64,000 nt of DNA from Bacteroidales bacterium (GTDB lineage: Bacteria; Bacteroidota; Bacteroidia; Bacteroidales; UBA12077): contig JAEINU010000001.1 in assembly GCA_016342685.1 (NCBI GenBank), forward strand, positions 1,222,920-1,286,919, in the 5' to 3' direction. Numbering within the stretch: the stretch's first letter is position 1; each line of letters opens with the position of its first letter. The notes under the pieces were generated by a model, which was given only the letters and a program-made list of their open reading frames with translations, made no database searches and was not told the origin of the DNA. This document shows positions 54,613-64,000 of the stretch, piece after piece. A program made the position numbers and the translations under genes.

Positions 54613-56847
54613 CTATTTAGAAACACTTAAATTCGAACTTTTATAATAAAATCGATCACCTCTATTTAAAGGATATTTAAAACTATTTATATTTAGTTTC
54701 TCATTAAACTCTTCTGCTATTCGTTTATATTCATATTCATTATTAGAACCATGCATTGGCAATGCCAATATAGGTTTCATAGTTTTTAAGGCAAATTCAG
54801 TTCCCATGGTAAGCGCAACTTTATCGCGAAAACGACATCCTGTTACAGGATAAAATGCAATATCTGTATGTTTATAAAGGTCAGCCAAAAACTTTACATC
54901 ACCTGTATAGTTAGGATCCATATCACGACTTATGTTTGTATGATCTCCCGGGTGAAAAATTGTCACACCATCAACTTCAACATAAAAACCTTGACCAGAA
55001 TCATTTGAAACAACAGGAGTAATCTTTACTCCACCTACTTTCTTAGTTTCTCTTGCAGGAATAAATGTATATTTTATATCTGTATTATGTTCAAAACCCA
55101 ATACATAATTTATATTTTTAATTTTATCATTCCAATCAAAAATCACTTGAGAAAAATGATCTCCATGAGTATGCGAAACAAATACAGTAACATTTAAATC
55201 TTTTAATTCTTCAGGGTTTATATAACCATTATTAATACTTCCATTTTCTGTTAGCGGCTGTCTTTCCCAGTAGTCAAAAATTAATAAATTATTTTTAGTT
55301 TTTATAGCATAGCCGCTATGATCCAAATACCAAATAGCTGATTCACCTAAAGTTAAGTCTTTTTCAAATAAGCTTTTAGATTTATTAAAACTCTTCGCTC
55401 CATTTGCAGCTAACTCCTTTGCAGATTTAGCATTTCCATAATACTTAGCTAAATCCAAGGATGAATTTCCTTCAATATCTTTTATATTAATATCTGCTTT
55501 ATTCTTTAGTAATAAAGCAATAATTTCATTATTCCCTTTAATTGCAGCATAATGCAAAGGAGATTTTCCCGAAACATCTGTAATATTAACCTCAGGGTTA
55601 TATTTCATTAATAATTTTATTCCATCAACCTTTCCTCTTTTTACACCAACATGCAAAGCAGTCATTCCATTTTTATCTTGTTGATTAAGGTTTATCCCGG
55701 CATCACAAAGTAGTTTTATGCTTCTTATACTATCACCTTGAAAAGCATAATGTAAAGCTGTTTTATTATTATCTTCTAGTATATTGATATCAACTTCACG
55801 TTTAATAAAATACTCAACTACATTAGGAGCACGCCAAGTAGCTTGATGTAATGGTGTTGGAGAACTTGCACATGCAGATTCTTTACATATACTAGGCGCT
55901 AAAACTGCACCATTATCCATTAATACAGCCAGTGCATCGATATTACCTGAAAATACTGCATTATTTAATGCTGTACTTCCTCTATTATTTGTAGCATTGA
56001 CATCAGCTCCCTTTTCAAGTACATATTTTAAAAAATCAACATCTCCAATACTACCAGCTAAATGAATTAAAGATTCCCCATTTTCAAATTTTTCATTAAT
56101 TTCAAATCCTTTTGATAAGAAATACTTTACACCTTCAAGGTTTCTTCTAGACGCTGCAGCTTGTAACACATTACTTGCAGTATGATCATCCATTCTTACA
56201 TCCATTCCCTTTTCTTCAACCAAGAACTTAAGCATTTCTATACTATTTCCCATAGATGCCCAGTGTAAAACTGAATTCCCATCCTTATCGACATTATCAA
56301 GAGTAAAATTTCGATTTAACAAAAATTTTACCATTTCTATACTGCCACCATAACAAGCCCAATGTAACATTGTTCCTCCATCAGCAGTGGCAGGGGTCAT
56401 ATCCAAACCCTTATTTTCTAAATATTTAAACAACTCAACATTTCCACTAAACGTAGCATAATGTAATGGATTACGACCAAGATTATTCCGAACATCTACT
56501 TTTGCACCTTTTCCAATTAGTTTTTTAACCAAATCCAATTGTCCTTTTAAAGCAGCAAATTGTATTGCAGTGCTTCTATTCCTACTAGCAATATTTACAT
56601 CTGCATTGTTATCAATTAAAAAATTACAAATTTCTACATGATTTAATGACGCTGCAACTATTAATGGTGTGGCACCTGATCGATTTGTAGCATTTATTAC
56701 AGAATTGTCTTTTTCAATTATCTTTTTAACCATTTCTATTTCACCATTTCTTACAGAAGAGTGAAGTTCATCTTCCAACTTGTTTTGCGAAAAGGCAAGT
56801 GTTGGAATTATAATACTAATTAATAATAAGTTGAGTAATTTTTTCAT
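54613..56847 (-). CDS. Exported ankyrin-repeat/metallo-beta-lactamase-fold fusion protein
   Basis: A 744-residue protein. ATG 56847 opens a clean signal peptide (MKKLLNLLLISIIIPTLAFS). About 13-14 ankyrin repeats run from roughly residue 25 to 480, with units such as NRSGATPLIVAASLNHVEIC and GKSPLHYAAIKGNNEIIALL. The remainder, about 500-735, is a metallo-beta-lactamase-like hydrolase with the HxHxDH-type motif in VFVSHTHGDHFSQV near residue 556, further ligands in IFHPGDHTNISRD, and LPMHGSNNEYEY. It lacks close operon partners; a LytS/LytTR pair is divergent. Probably periplasmic. Domains are clear, role unknown. Confidence 0.85.
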   Translation of the reverse strand: MKKLLNLLLISIIIPTLAFSQNKLEDELHSSVRNGEIEMVKKIIEKDNSVINATNRSGATPLIVAASLNHVEICNFLIDNNADVNIASRNRSTAIQFAALKGQLDLVKKLIGKGAKVDVRNNLGRNPLHYATFSGNVELFKYLENKGLDMTPATADGGTMLHWACYGGSIEMVKFLLNRNFTLDNVDKDGNSVLHWASMGNSIEMLKFLVEEKGMDVRMDDHTASNVLQAAASRRNLEGVKYFLSKGFEINEKFENGESLIHLAGSIGDVDFLKYVLEKGADVNATNNRGSTALNNAVFSGNIDALAVLMDNGAVLAPSICKESACASSPTPLHQATWRAPNVVEYFIKREVDINILEDNNKTALHYAFQGDSIRSIKLLCDAGINLNQQDKNGMTALHVGVKRGKVDGIKLLMKYNPEVNITDVSGKSPLHYAAIKGNNEIIALLLKNKADINIKDIEGNSSLDLAKYYGNAKSAKELAANGAKSFNKSKSLFEKDLTLGESAIWYLDHSGYAIKTKNNLLIFDYWERQPLTENGSINNGYINPEELKDLNVTVFVSHTHGDHFSQVIFDWNDKIKNINYVLGFEHNTDIKYTFIPARETKKVGGVKITPVVSNDSGQGFYVEVDGVTIFHPGDHTNISRDMDPNYTGDVKFLADLYKHTDIAFYPVTGCRFRDKVALTMGTEFALKTMKPILALPMHGSNNEYEYKRIAEEFNEKLNINSFKYPLNRGDRFYYKSSNLSVSK

Positions 56848-57040
56848 GATTTTATTAAATTGATTCAAGCACGAAATTCAGAATGTTTACTATTAAAATA
56901 AACGACTTTTCGATAAACGGATATTTACTTCGCCAAAAGGTTAAACAAATACAAACCTTTTATCGCTATTTATAACCGTTAATCAATTATTGTTTTTAAT
57001 ACTTCAGAAATTATTAAGATATTAGCATAAAATTCAATAA

Positions 57041-58117
57041 ATGAAACTCAATACTAAAAATATCAATCGCGTCTTCTGGATTGCCAATGGAATTGGTTGG
57101 TTACTATACGGAATAGCAATGTTATTTTTTTTTGGGAAAGGAAAAATTCCAAATTTTGAATCCTTTTATTTGAATTTCATCACTTATTTAACTGGATTCG
57201 TTGTTACTTCTTTATTACGTTATTATTTGAGATTTATACAAAAAAAGATAAAATCAATAATAATAATTTCAGTTGTATTAATTTTAACTATATACGCAAT
57301 AACCATAGCTTGGTATTTTTTAGACGTTTCTTTAAGTTATCCTTTTTGGGAAGAAGATCAAATTATACGATTCTTACAAAAAAATATGACGTTTAAATAT
57401 TTAACCAAAAGAAATTACGCTCAATTCTTTTTACTTTTCGGATGGATAGCTCTCTATTACGGAATAAGATTTTGGATTGATTTTCAGGTTGAAAAAGAGC
57501 GTAAAGAAGAAGCATTAATTCTAGCTCAGACAGCAGAGCTTGAAATGCTTCGATATCAGCTTAATCCTCATTTTTTATTTAATTCATTGAATTCAATTCG
57601 TGCTTTAGTTGATGAAAATCAAAAAGCAGCAAAATCAATGATAACAGAGTTATCTGAATTCCTGAGATACTCATTATTGCAAAAAGATGTAAAGCTTGTT
57701 CCTCTAAGCAGAGAGTTAGAAGCTGTCAAACATTACCTTTCTATAGAAAAGAAAAGATTTGAAGAAAAACTACAAATAGATTATAGCATCTCTGAGAGTG
57801 CAGAAAAAGTTAATGTACTAAGTTTTATATTACATCCATTAATTGAAAATGCTGTAAAGCACGGGATGAAGACCAGCAAAATGCCTCTGAAATTACTTCT
57901 TCAATCATATGTTAAAAATGAGACCTTACACATAAGTATTTGTAATTCTGGAAAATGGGTTAATAAATCAAAGGATGATGGAACAAATACAGGTTTACAA
58001 AATGTGATAAAAAGGTTAAAAAATGCATACAATGAAAATTATAGTTTTGAAGTAGTTAAAAAGGAAGATGTTGTATGTATTAACATAACGATTAAAACAA
58101 ACAAATTAAATGAATAA
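57041..58117 (+). CDS. LytS-type sensor histidine kinase
   Basis: A 358-residue membrane kinase of the His_kinase (LytS/YehU) group. Four N-terminal hydrophobic helices (within residues 10-150) precede a short coiled coil (VEKERKEEALILAQTAELEM). The phosphoacceptor region is LNPHFLFNSLNSIRALV and the ATPase starts LSFILHPLIENAVKHGMK, ending NTGLQNVIKRL. The gene overlaps the LytTR regulator gene by 8 nt. Signal unknown. Confidence 0.93.
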   Translation: MKLNTKNINRVFWIANGIGWLLYGIAMLFFFGKGKIPNFESFYLNFITYLTGFVVTSLLRYYLRFIQKKIKSIIIISVVLILTIYAITIAWYFLDVSLSYPFWEEDQIIRFLQKNMTFKYLTKRNYAQFFLLFGWIALYYGIRFWIDFQVEKERKEEALILAQTAELEMLRYQLNPHFLFNSLNSIRALVDENQKAAKSMITELSEFLRYSLLQKDVKLVPLSRELEAVKHYLSIEKKRFEEKLQIDYSISESAEKVNVLSFILHPLIENAVKHGMKTSKMPLKLLLQSYVKNETLHISICNSGKWVNKSKDDGTNTGLQNVIKRLKNAYNENYSFEVVKKEDVVCINITIKTNKLNE

Positions 58118-58838
58118 AACAGAATATATAGCTCTTGTAGTTGACGATGAACGTTTGGCTCGTAAAGAATTGATTGGAATGTTATCTGAATATTCATGTA
58201 TAAAGTCAATTCACGAAGCAGATGATGTTTCGTCGGCAAAAAAGATGCTTGAGCAAATAAAACCTAATCTTATTTTCTTAGATATTCAAATGCCAGGAGA
58301 AACTGGATTTGACTTAATAAATCAAATTGATTATTCTGGTAAAATAATTTTTGTCACTGCGTTTGACGAATACGCAATTCGAGCTTTTGAAGTAAACGCC
58401 ATTGACTATTTATTAAAACCAGTAACTCCAGAGAGATTGCTAAAATCTATCGACAAATTAGAAAAAGAAACAATTCGACCGGTAGATACAGATTATAATT
58501 TAAAGTATGATGATAGATTATTTTTAACATTAGGTACACAACTTTTATTTGTAAAAATAGGCTCTATTATTTCTATTGAATCGGAAGGTGATTATACTAA
58601 ATTAATTCTTAATAATGGTAAAAGAGGTTTAGTTTCCAAGTCAATGAAAGAATGGGAACAACGTTTGCCTGAGAATTACTTCTGTAGAATTCATCGAGCT
58701 ACTATTGTAAATCTCGAATTTATTAAAAACATTGAGAAGTGGTTTAACTATTCGTATCGGTTACATTTGAAAGATATTGAAGAACCTTATATTATTAGTA
58801 GAAGATATGCGAAGCTCTTAAAAGAAAAATTTGGATAA
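58110..58838 (+). CDS. LytTR-family response regulator
   Basis: A 242-residue regulator. The receiver domain has the acidic pair in LVVDDERLARKEL, the phosphoacceptor in LIFLDIQMPGETGFDL, and the lysine in IDYLLKPVTPERL. The C-terminal LytTR DNA-binding domain covers about 140-240 (SIESEGDYTKLIL, ...NYFCRIHRATIVNLEFI). Coupled to the LytS-type kinase upstream; a bidirectional terminator follows. Confidence 0.94.
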   Translation: MNKTEYIALVVDDERLARKELIGMLSEYSCIKSIHEADDVSSAKKMLEQIKPNLIFLDIQMPGETGFDLINQIDYSGKIIFVTAFDEYAIRAFEVNAIDYLLKPVTPERLLKSIDKLEKETIRPVDTDYNLKYDDRLFLTLGTQLLFVKIGSIISIESEGDYTKLILNNGKRGLVSKSMKEWEQRLPENYFCRIHRATIVNLEFIKNIEKWFNYSYRLHLKDIEEPYIISRRYAKLLKEKFG

Positions 58839-58845
58839 AAAAAAG

Positions 58846-58865
58846 GAGCCCTTTTTCAAGGGCTC
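58846..58865. terminator. Bidirectional terminator between the LytTR and SPFH genes
   Basis: GAGCCCTT (58846-58853) with AAGGGCTC (58858-58865); an A-tract precedes it, giving a strong U-tract on the minus strand. Confidence 0.85.
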
Positions 58866-58885
58866 TATAAATGAATAATTTATTG

Positions 58886-60235
58886 TTATTTTTTACCAGA
58901 GGTTAATTGTTTAGCCATTGCTGCTCCAATTAATGCTTCAAGTGGAGTTCCTCCCTTATCATCACCACCCATTATCATAGTAGATGGGAATTTAATTTTA
59001 GCTATTTCAGCAGCTACACCAATAGATGTTTTATAATCCCATTCCGCTCTTTCCTGAGGAGTTAAACCTGCTTGTACAAGTTTTGCATTCTCATAAAACT
59101 GAGCATCTGCAGCAACTTTTTTAGTTTGAGCTTTAAGTCTTGCAGTTTCAAGAGCAATCGCAGCTAAATCTTTATTAGTAGCTTCTTCTTTAAGCTTAGT
59201 TTCAATTGCGATTAGTTTCTTAACCTGCTCTTTCTCCTGAGTTACGCGCTCTTGCGCTTTATCTCTTTCACCCTGCGCTACAACCCTTTGTTGTTCTGCT
59301 TTTGCTGTTTCGATCATTTGTTGTTGTAACTGTCGTTTAGCTGATTCATCGCGTTGAGCTTCTAATCTTTGCTTAAATGTAGCCTCAAGATCAATTTTAT
59401 CTACAATAACCTGAGATACAATAATATTATTCTCAGATAACTCATGAGGAATTCTTTCGGGTATACCATTTACTAATATTTTATTAACAGTATATTTAGT
59501 TTGAATTTCCTTAATTCTACGACTTTTTGTTTTTAAGTCAATATCTGCGTAAATAGTATCTTTTGTTTCCAACTTTTCAACAGCATATGTTCCTCCTTTT
59601 AATTGCTCTTCAAAAGTTTGTCTGAAACTTTGAGATTCTCCAGATATATAATTCTGAGCAGCAAACATATACCCTGTATTTATTAATTGCTCCCGAACAG
59701 TTGGAATAATAGTATTATTAACCAAATTACTCATAGTTCTATATTTAACTGCCAGTTTTATAAATGATTCTTCATCATTAGGCAATTGAAATCTTAGAGA
59801 TACATGACCATTTGCAGTAACCTGATCAATAAAACGAATTGGAATTGGAGACATAACACCTTCTAACTCTTTTATGTCTGATTCAGTTTCTTTACTTACC
59901 ACTTTTACATCAATGTATTTTTGCCAATCATCAATTTTAGCTAATCCACGCCATTTTATACCTTGCTCAATTACAGCACTCATTTTTCCTGTTGGGAAAA
60001 CTAAAAGATATGAATATCCTCTTTCTGCAAAAAAGAACAAATAAGGGATAAACATTAGAATTAAGGCAATAATTATCATTGCACTAGAGATTTTTCGAGA
60101 AAACATTAATAAAAAAGAAGGAGCTTGAGATTTAACTTTTTTTTCTCCTTCATAAACGTTCTTGTCACTTAGAAGCGGTCTTAAAATAAGCATAATAAGT
60201 CCCGCAATCAATAATAAAATACCAATTGTAGTCAT
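58886..60235 (-). CDS. SPFH/Band-7 domain membrane protein
   Basis: A 449-residue prohibitin/stomatin-like scaffold. Two N-terminal transmembrane helices (MTTIGILLLIAGLIMLILR and MIIIALILMFIPYLFFF) precede an SPFH domain at about 80-310. A long charged coiled coil (about 300-385; LEAQRDESAKRQLQQQM) ends in a short Gly-rich tail (TMIMGGDDKGGTPLEALIG). Such proteins organise membrane microdomains and bind proteases. No partner gene is adjacent, so the local role is unknown. Confidence 0.88.
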   Translation of the reverse strand: MTTIGILLLIAGLIMLILRPLLSDKNVYEGEKKVKSQAPSFLLMFSRKISSAMIIIALILMFIPYLFFFAERGYSYLLVFPTGKMSAVIEQGIKWRGLAKIDDWQKYIDVKVVSKETESDIKELEGVMSPIPIRFIDQVTANGHVSLRFQLPNDEESFIKLAVKYRTMSNLVNNTIIPTVREQLINTGYMFAAQNYISGESQSFRQTFEEQLKGGTYAVEKLETKDTIYADIDLKTKSRRIKEIQTKYTVNKILVNGIPERIPHELSENNIIVSQVIVDKIDLEATFKQRLEAQRDESAKRQLQQQMIETAKAEQQRVVAQGERDKAQERVTQEKEQVKKLIAIETKLKEEATNKDLAAIALETARLKAQTKKVAADAQFYENAKLVQAGLTPQERAEWDYKTSIGVAAEIAKIKFPSTMIMGGDDKGGTPLEALIGAAMAKQLTSGKK

Positions 60236-60400
60236 TCTTTAAATTGTTTGAGTTAATAAATATAATTTGATTTTTGAATATAATTTGAATTTACAAAAAG
60301 CTAGGTATACAATCAAATACAGTCGCATTATTTAACCAACATTAATTTTTATAAATAAATATTAAGAAATTTAGGGTAAAAGCTTTCCTTACTCATAAAC

Positions 60401-61192
60401 CTAACGTTTTATAATAAACCAAGGGTTTAATAAGTCTTCTTTATTATAAACAACGGGAGTTTTCTCATTAGTTTGAGTTACAGTGCAACCTGATCCAAGA
60501 GCAATTGCATGTCCTGCCGCCGTATCCCACTCCATAGTTGGTGCAAAACGCGGATATATATTTGCAATTCCTTCTGCAACCATACATATTTTTAATGAGC
60601 TTCCTTTTGAGATAAAATTCAATTCACCATGTTCCATTTTTAATTTTTCAATAACCTCTTCCGTTTCCTTATTCATATGGGAACGACTTCCTACAACTGT
60701 AAAAATCTCAGTATCTGTAAAAAAAGGAAGTTTGAAACTAAATTGAAGTAACGAATTAATTTCTGAATCGGGATTAATATTAATTGCTTTAAAAGCGCCA
60801 ATCTCTTCTTCACTAAAGTATAAATCTTTTGTGACTGGCACGTAAATTACACCTAATATAGGAGTATCTTTTTTAACTAAGGCTATGTTTACAGTAAACT
60901 CACCATTTCGCTTAATAAATTCCTTGGTTCCGTCCAACGGATCAATTAACCAATAAGAATCCCATTTTTCTCTTTCTTCGTACGGAATATTGTTTCCCTC
61001 TTCGCTTAGAATAGGAAGATTAGAATCTTTAAGAATATCAACTATAACATCGTGTGCTTTCTTATCAGCTTTAGTTAATGGAGAATCATCTGCTTTTAAT
61101 TCCACCTCAAAATCAGATGATTTATATATTTTTACAATCTCTTTACCTGCCAATAAAGCGGCTTGAATCGCGAGCGCTAAATTATCATTCAT
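60401..61192 (-). CDS. cysQ: 3'(2'),5'-bisphosphate nucleotidase CysQ
   Basis: Magnesium-dependent phosphatase of the inositol-monophosphatase family that removes the 3'-phosphate of PAP formed in sulfate assimilation. The 263-residue protein shows LSEEGN, the metal motif WLIDPLDGTKEFIKRNGEFT and the second motif EWDTAAGHAI. It starts 5 nt after the SLC13 permease stop, forming a two-gene operon that suggests sulfate uptake and use. Confidence 0.93.
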   Translation of the reverse strand: MNDNLALAIQAALLAGKEIVKIYKSSDFEVELKADDSPLTKADKKAHDVIVDILKDSNLPILSEEGNNIPYEEREKWDSYWLIDPLDGTKEFIKRNGEFTVNIALVKKDTPILGVIYVPVTKDLYFSEEEIGAFKAININPDSEINSLLQFSFKLPFFTDTEIFTVVGSRSHMNKETEEVIEKLKMEHGELNFISKGSSLKICMVAEGIANIYPRFAPTMEWDTAAGHAIALGSGCTVTQTNEKTPVVYNKEDLLNPWFIIKR

Positions 61193-61197
61193 AAAAT

Positions 61198-62979
61198 TTA
61201 CATAAAATACATTAAACTAAGTACAGTAATTGTAACTATCATATACAGAATAGTTAATGGGAACCCAACTTTAAAGAAGTCTTTAAAGGAATAACCTCCA
61301 GGACCGTAAACCATAAGGTTTGTTTGATAACCGATAGGGGTCATAAAATTTGCAGCAGCAGCAAATGATACAACCAAAATAAAAGGGGTTGGCGGTAAAT
61401 TTAAATTAGACGCCATGGTTAAAGATATTGGGAAAATAATTGCTACCGATGCAACATTTGTTATATATGCCGCTAAAAAAGAGGTAATTAAATATATACC
61501 AAACAATAAACCTACTTTCCCAAGCGGAAGAAATACTGTAATTAACACATCCGCAATTAAATCTGCAGCATTTGATTTTATCATTGCTGTTCCCAAAGCT
61601 AATGCCATTACAATTATTAATGCTAACTTATAATCAACAGCCTTGTGAAGCTCCTTTGGGTTTGCAATTTTCATTGCTATTAAAACCATAATTAATACGA
61701 TTAATCCCATAAAAAGAGAAATAATATTTAAGGCTGCTAGTAAAATTGTAGCAATTGTTCCTCCCAATAAAGTCCAGATCTTATACGCTTCAAGTTTCTG
61801 AAAATCTTTTATTTTTGAAATAAAATAGAAATCCTGAGTATGATTTGATCTGCTCACAAAATCGGCTCCCGTAAATAAAAGTAAAACATCACCAGGTTTT
61901 AGAACCATCTCCCCTATTTTTCCTGAAATTACCTCACCATTTCTATGAATAGCAATAACTGCAGCATCAAATTTTGCTCTAAATCTTACTTCTTTTATAG
62001 ATTTGTTAATCATTGCTGAATTATGTGAAACAACAATCTCTACAATTTCAGTTTGTTTCTTTTTATGAAGCATTCCAACCGAAGGAAGTCTTAATCCCAT
62101 ATCAGAATCAATCATATCGGCAATATTTTCAGTGTCTCCTGCGAAAATTAATACATCATCTTGCTGTAAAATTACATTTGGTTTTACCGCAGAAATTTTA
62201 AATGATTTACGAATTATTTCGACTAAAAAAAGCCCCTTGAGCTTTCGTAGTCCAGCTTCTTCGATATTTTTTCCTATTAACTGAGAATTTTTACGAATCT
62301 CAGCTTCAACTAAATACTCCCGATTGTTTTTAATATAATTATTTAACAAATCCGTTTTAGCTGGTAATAACTTTTCTCCAAAGAATAATAAATAGATAAA
62401 TCCAATAAATATCATTGGCAATCCCACATAAACAAAGTCAAAAATATTAAGTGATTCTAAACCCGGAATAATTTGTTGATCAACAACCATACCGTTCACT
62501 ATAAGGTTTGTAGATGTACCAATTAATGTTGCACAACCTCCCAGAATAGCTGCATAAGATAAGGGCATTAAAAACTTGGAAGGAGAAATATCGTTTCGCT
62601 TACACCAACTGTTAACATAAGGCATCATAACGGCAACTAAAGGGGTATTATTTAGAAAAGCCGAAAACGCTGAAATTATTAATGTCATTCTACTTAAGAA
62701 TCCTCTGTAACTTTTTGCTGATCGAAAAATTCGATCAAATAAAAGCTCAACAACAGCAGTTTGTCTTATAATATCACCCAATAGTAGTAATAAAAGTATA
62801 ACGGCAATTTGTTCGTTGGCAAAACCGTTTAGAATTTCGCGAGGTGTAAGTATTCCAAAAAAACCTAAAGTAACAACTGCAATAACAAAAGTAAATGTAG
62901 CACCAAGTATCTCCTTATATAAGGAAATTAATATAAAGATTATAACTATAAATACAACTACAAGATCAAATGTTATCAT
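61198..62979 (-). CDS. SLC13/ArsB-type permease with TrkA-C domains
   Basis: A 593-residue anion transporter with about 11-12 hydrophobic helices split by two central RCK-C/TrkA-C regulatory domains (about 220-300, LRLPSVGMLHKKKQTEIVEI, and 315-385). Conserved helix motifs are MTLIISAFSAFLNNTPLVAV and GYQTNLMVYGPGGY. This architecture is common in sulfate/sulfur-responsive permeases. Pairing with cysQ supports sulfate transport, which is inference. Confidence 0.88.
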   Translation of the reverse strand: MITFDLVVVFIVIIFILISLYKEILGATFTFVIAVVTLGFFGILTPREILNGFANEQIAVILLLLLLGDIIRQTAVVELLFDRIFRSAKSYRGFLSRMTLIISAFSAFLNNTPLVAVMMPYVNSWCKRNDISPSKFLMPLSYAAILGGCATLIGTSTNLIVNGMVVDQQIIPGLESLNIFDFVYVGLPMIFIGFIYLLFFGEKLLPAKTDLLNNYIKNNREYLVEAEIRKNSQLIGKNIEEAGLRKLKGLFLVEIIRKSFKISAVKPNVILQQDDVLIFAGDTENIADMIDSDMGLRLPSVGMLHKKKQTEIVEIVVSHNSAMINKSIKEVRFRAKFDAAVIAIHRNGEVISGKIGEMVLKPGDVLLLFTGADFVSRSNHTQDFYFISKIKDFQKLEAYKIWTLLGGTIATILLAALNIISLFMGLIVLIMVLIAMKIANPKELHKAVDYKLALIIVMALALGTAMIKSNAADLIADVLITVFLPLGKVGLLFGIYLITSFLAAYITNVASVAIIFPISLTMASNLNLPPTPFILVVSFAAAANFMTPIGYQTNLMVYGPGGYSFKDFFKVGFPLTILYMIVTITVLSLMYFM

Positions 62980-62993
62980 TACACATTAATAAA

Positions 62994-63027
62994 AAAACTT
63001 TATCAAGAAAATTCTTAATAAAGTTTT
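62994..63027. terminator. Hairpin downstream of the T9SS-cargo gene
   Basis: AAAACTTTAT (62994-63003) pairs with ATAAAGTTTT (63018-63027) around a 14-nt loop, with A and T tracts on either side. AT-rich, moderate support. Confidence 0.5.
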
Positions 63028-63136
63028 AATTAAATATTTTAGTTTCCTTTCAAGTTACTTTTTCAAGTTAATTATTTACTATACAAGCAAAAATAACAAT
63101 TAAGGGCTATTCAGCAAAAAATATATGTTTTATTTA

Positions 63137-63634
63137 TTAACGTTTAATCAACTTAAACGTTTGCAAAATCTTACCACTTGAATCAGATACTCTTAAAATA
63201 TATTGCGAGGAATTAAAATCATCCAAAGCAATTTTATTTGGTCCATTAGCAAACTCCCAGTTTTTATTGTAAACCAATTTTCCCTCCATATTATATATCT
63301 CAACAATAGCATCAATTTTATTGTCAGATTTAAAATCAACCCAAATAAAATCTGAGGCTGGATTTGGATAAACATTAATGTTGAATTCACTATCTAGGGG
63401 ATCTCCGATAGAAGTAATTTCGAAATACCCCTGCTGAAAACCTTGAGTTAAAACTACTGTTTGCCCCTCTGTTCCAAGCGTTTCCACTGCTACTTCGCCA
63501 ACAGTCCAACTAACATTTACATCTGTTGTTTTAACAGAATTCCCTGCAGTTGCAACTACTGAAGATGAAACACTCTGCCCGTTTACATAACTACCGATTA
63601 AACAAGCTATTAATACAAATAATATTTTTCTCAT
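63137..63634 (-). CDS. Small T9SS type A sorting-domain protein
   Basis: A 165-residue secreted protein. ATG 63634 opens a signal peptide (MRKILFVLIACLIGSYVNGQ); an earlier ATG at 63694 would place 20 extra residues before it and is rejected. The mature N-terminus has the repeat-like SVVATAGNSVKTTDVNVSWTV and TQGFQQGYFE. The C-terminal type A sorting domain starts INVYPNPASDFIWVDF and ends ILQTFKLIKR. It is exported by the type IX system and anchored or released at the surface. Role unknown, probably adhesive or structural. Confidence 0.88.
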   Translation of the reverse strand: MRKILFVLIACLIGSYVNGQSVSSSVVATAGNSVKTTDVNVSWTVGEVAVETLGTEGQTVVLTQGFQQGYFEITSIGDPLDSEFNINVYPNPASDFIWVDFKSDNKIDAIVEIYNMEGKLVYNKNWEFANGPNKIALDDFNSSQYILRVSDSSGKILQTFKLIKR

Positions 63635-63701
63635 CTTTTCAATTTTAAGATCCAAATAATTTATAAATATACGAAATTTACAAGTGATTTTCAATTTTTA
63701 T

Positions 63702-64000
63702 TTAAATTTCTAATCTTCTTAAAACTTTCTGTTCTAAAAGTTCAAACAGCTTTAGCGGGCTATAAATTCGCCAATTGAAATTATTAAACTCTTCGAAAAA
63801 CACAATGTAATAGTCTATGTTCTGATCAATAAACTCCTGAATTACATGCTCTTGAAAGTTTATTGCAAGAATCCAACCATCTTCAATATCATCAAACCAT
63901 TCCTCATAATATGAGTCGTCGGAAGAATGAAAATTTAATACATTCTCACCAATTAATATGAATTTACTAATACCTTGTTTTGTTAATAAATCTATGAGTT
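63702..64000 (-). CDS. Unrecognised soluble protein, 5' end outside window
   Basis: An open minus-strand frame enters from the right edge and stops at 63702, giving 99 residues. It is acidic and aromatic-rich (KFILIGENVLNFHSSDDSYY, then WFDDIEDGWILAINF, and FNNFNWRIYSPLKLFELLEQ) and looks like a real protein tail. No domain is recognised. Confidence 0.6.
   Translation of the reverse strand, partial: LIDLLTKQGISKFILIGENVLNFHSSDDSYYEEWFDDIEDGWILAINFQEHVIQEFIDQNIDYYIVFFEEFNNFNWRIYSPLKLFELLEQKVLRRLEI

Overview
The window looks like chromosomal DNA from a low-GC, probably marine, member of the Bacteroidota (Marinilabiliales/Bacteroidales-like). Supporting signs are a type IX secretion (T9SS) sorting-domain protein, a DUF4293 protein, Bacteroidota-type LptD and MlaD, pyrBI, the absence of clear Shine-Dalgarno sequences, and very AT-rich spacers. 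The genus cannot be fixed from the sequence alone. No rRNA, tRNA or CRISPR array was seen.

Layout. 1-6.1 kb: envelope genes (lptD, partial, divergent from a cell-wall amidase and a MlaD-like lipid carrier), then dnaA. 6.2-33.3 kb: a large molybdenum-dependent purine (urate/xanthine) catabolic island. It holds molybdate uptake modABC, a two-subunit xanthine dehydrogenase, a MocA-like cofactor enzyme, YgfK, an Lrp/AsnC regulator, two fold-type-II PLP enzymes, a fused XdhD-type molybdenum hydroxylase, SsnA, HyuA, YgeW, YgeY and XdhC. The island is interrupted at 26.6-27.9 kb by an IS110-family element that has split a DUF1566 lipoprotein gene. The leader of this element folds into a two-loop bridge-RNA-like structure whose loops resemble the element end and the target flank. 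33.5-36.5 kb: an EamA exporter, a YigZ protein and aspartate transcarbamoylase pyrBI. 36.6-43 kb: a second EamA exporter, two small Cys-containing proteins, DUF4293, a nitroreductase, ornithine aminotransferase and an M13 metallopeptidase. 43-48.3 kb: an NtrC-type regulator and histidine kinase pair divergent from a MacB/FtsX-type permease. 48.3-54.5 kb: housekeeping and accessory enzymes (NTF2-like, HD-like, isocitrate/isopropylmalate dehydrogenase, PepD, DUF1338, TauE). 54.6-64 kb: an ankyrin-repeat/metallo-beta-lactamase fusion, a LytS/LytTR pair, an SPFH protein, cysQ with an SLC13 permease, a small T9SS cargo protein, and a partial unknown gene.

How the genes work together. ModABC, the MocA-like protein and XdhC supply molybdenum and mature the cofactor for two molybdenum hydroxylases. 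YgfK, SsnA, HyuA, YgeY and YgeW are the known set for anaerobic opening and dismantling of the purine ring. The expected last enzyme, YgeX (diaminopropionate ammonia-lyase), is not recognisable. Two other PLP enzymes sit in the cluster, one translationally coupled to the fused hydroxylase. No carbamate kinase or purine permease is visible, so those functions must lie elsewhere or be handled differently.
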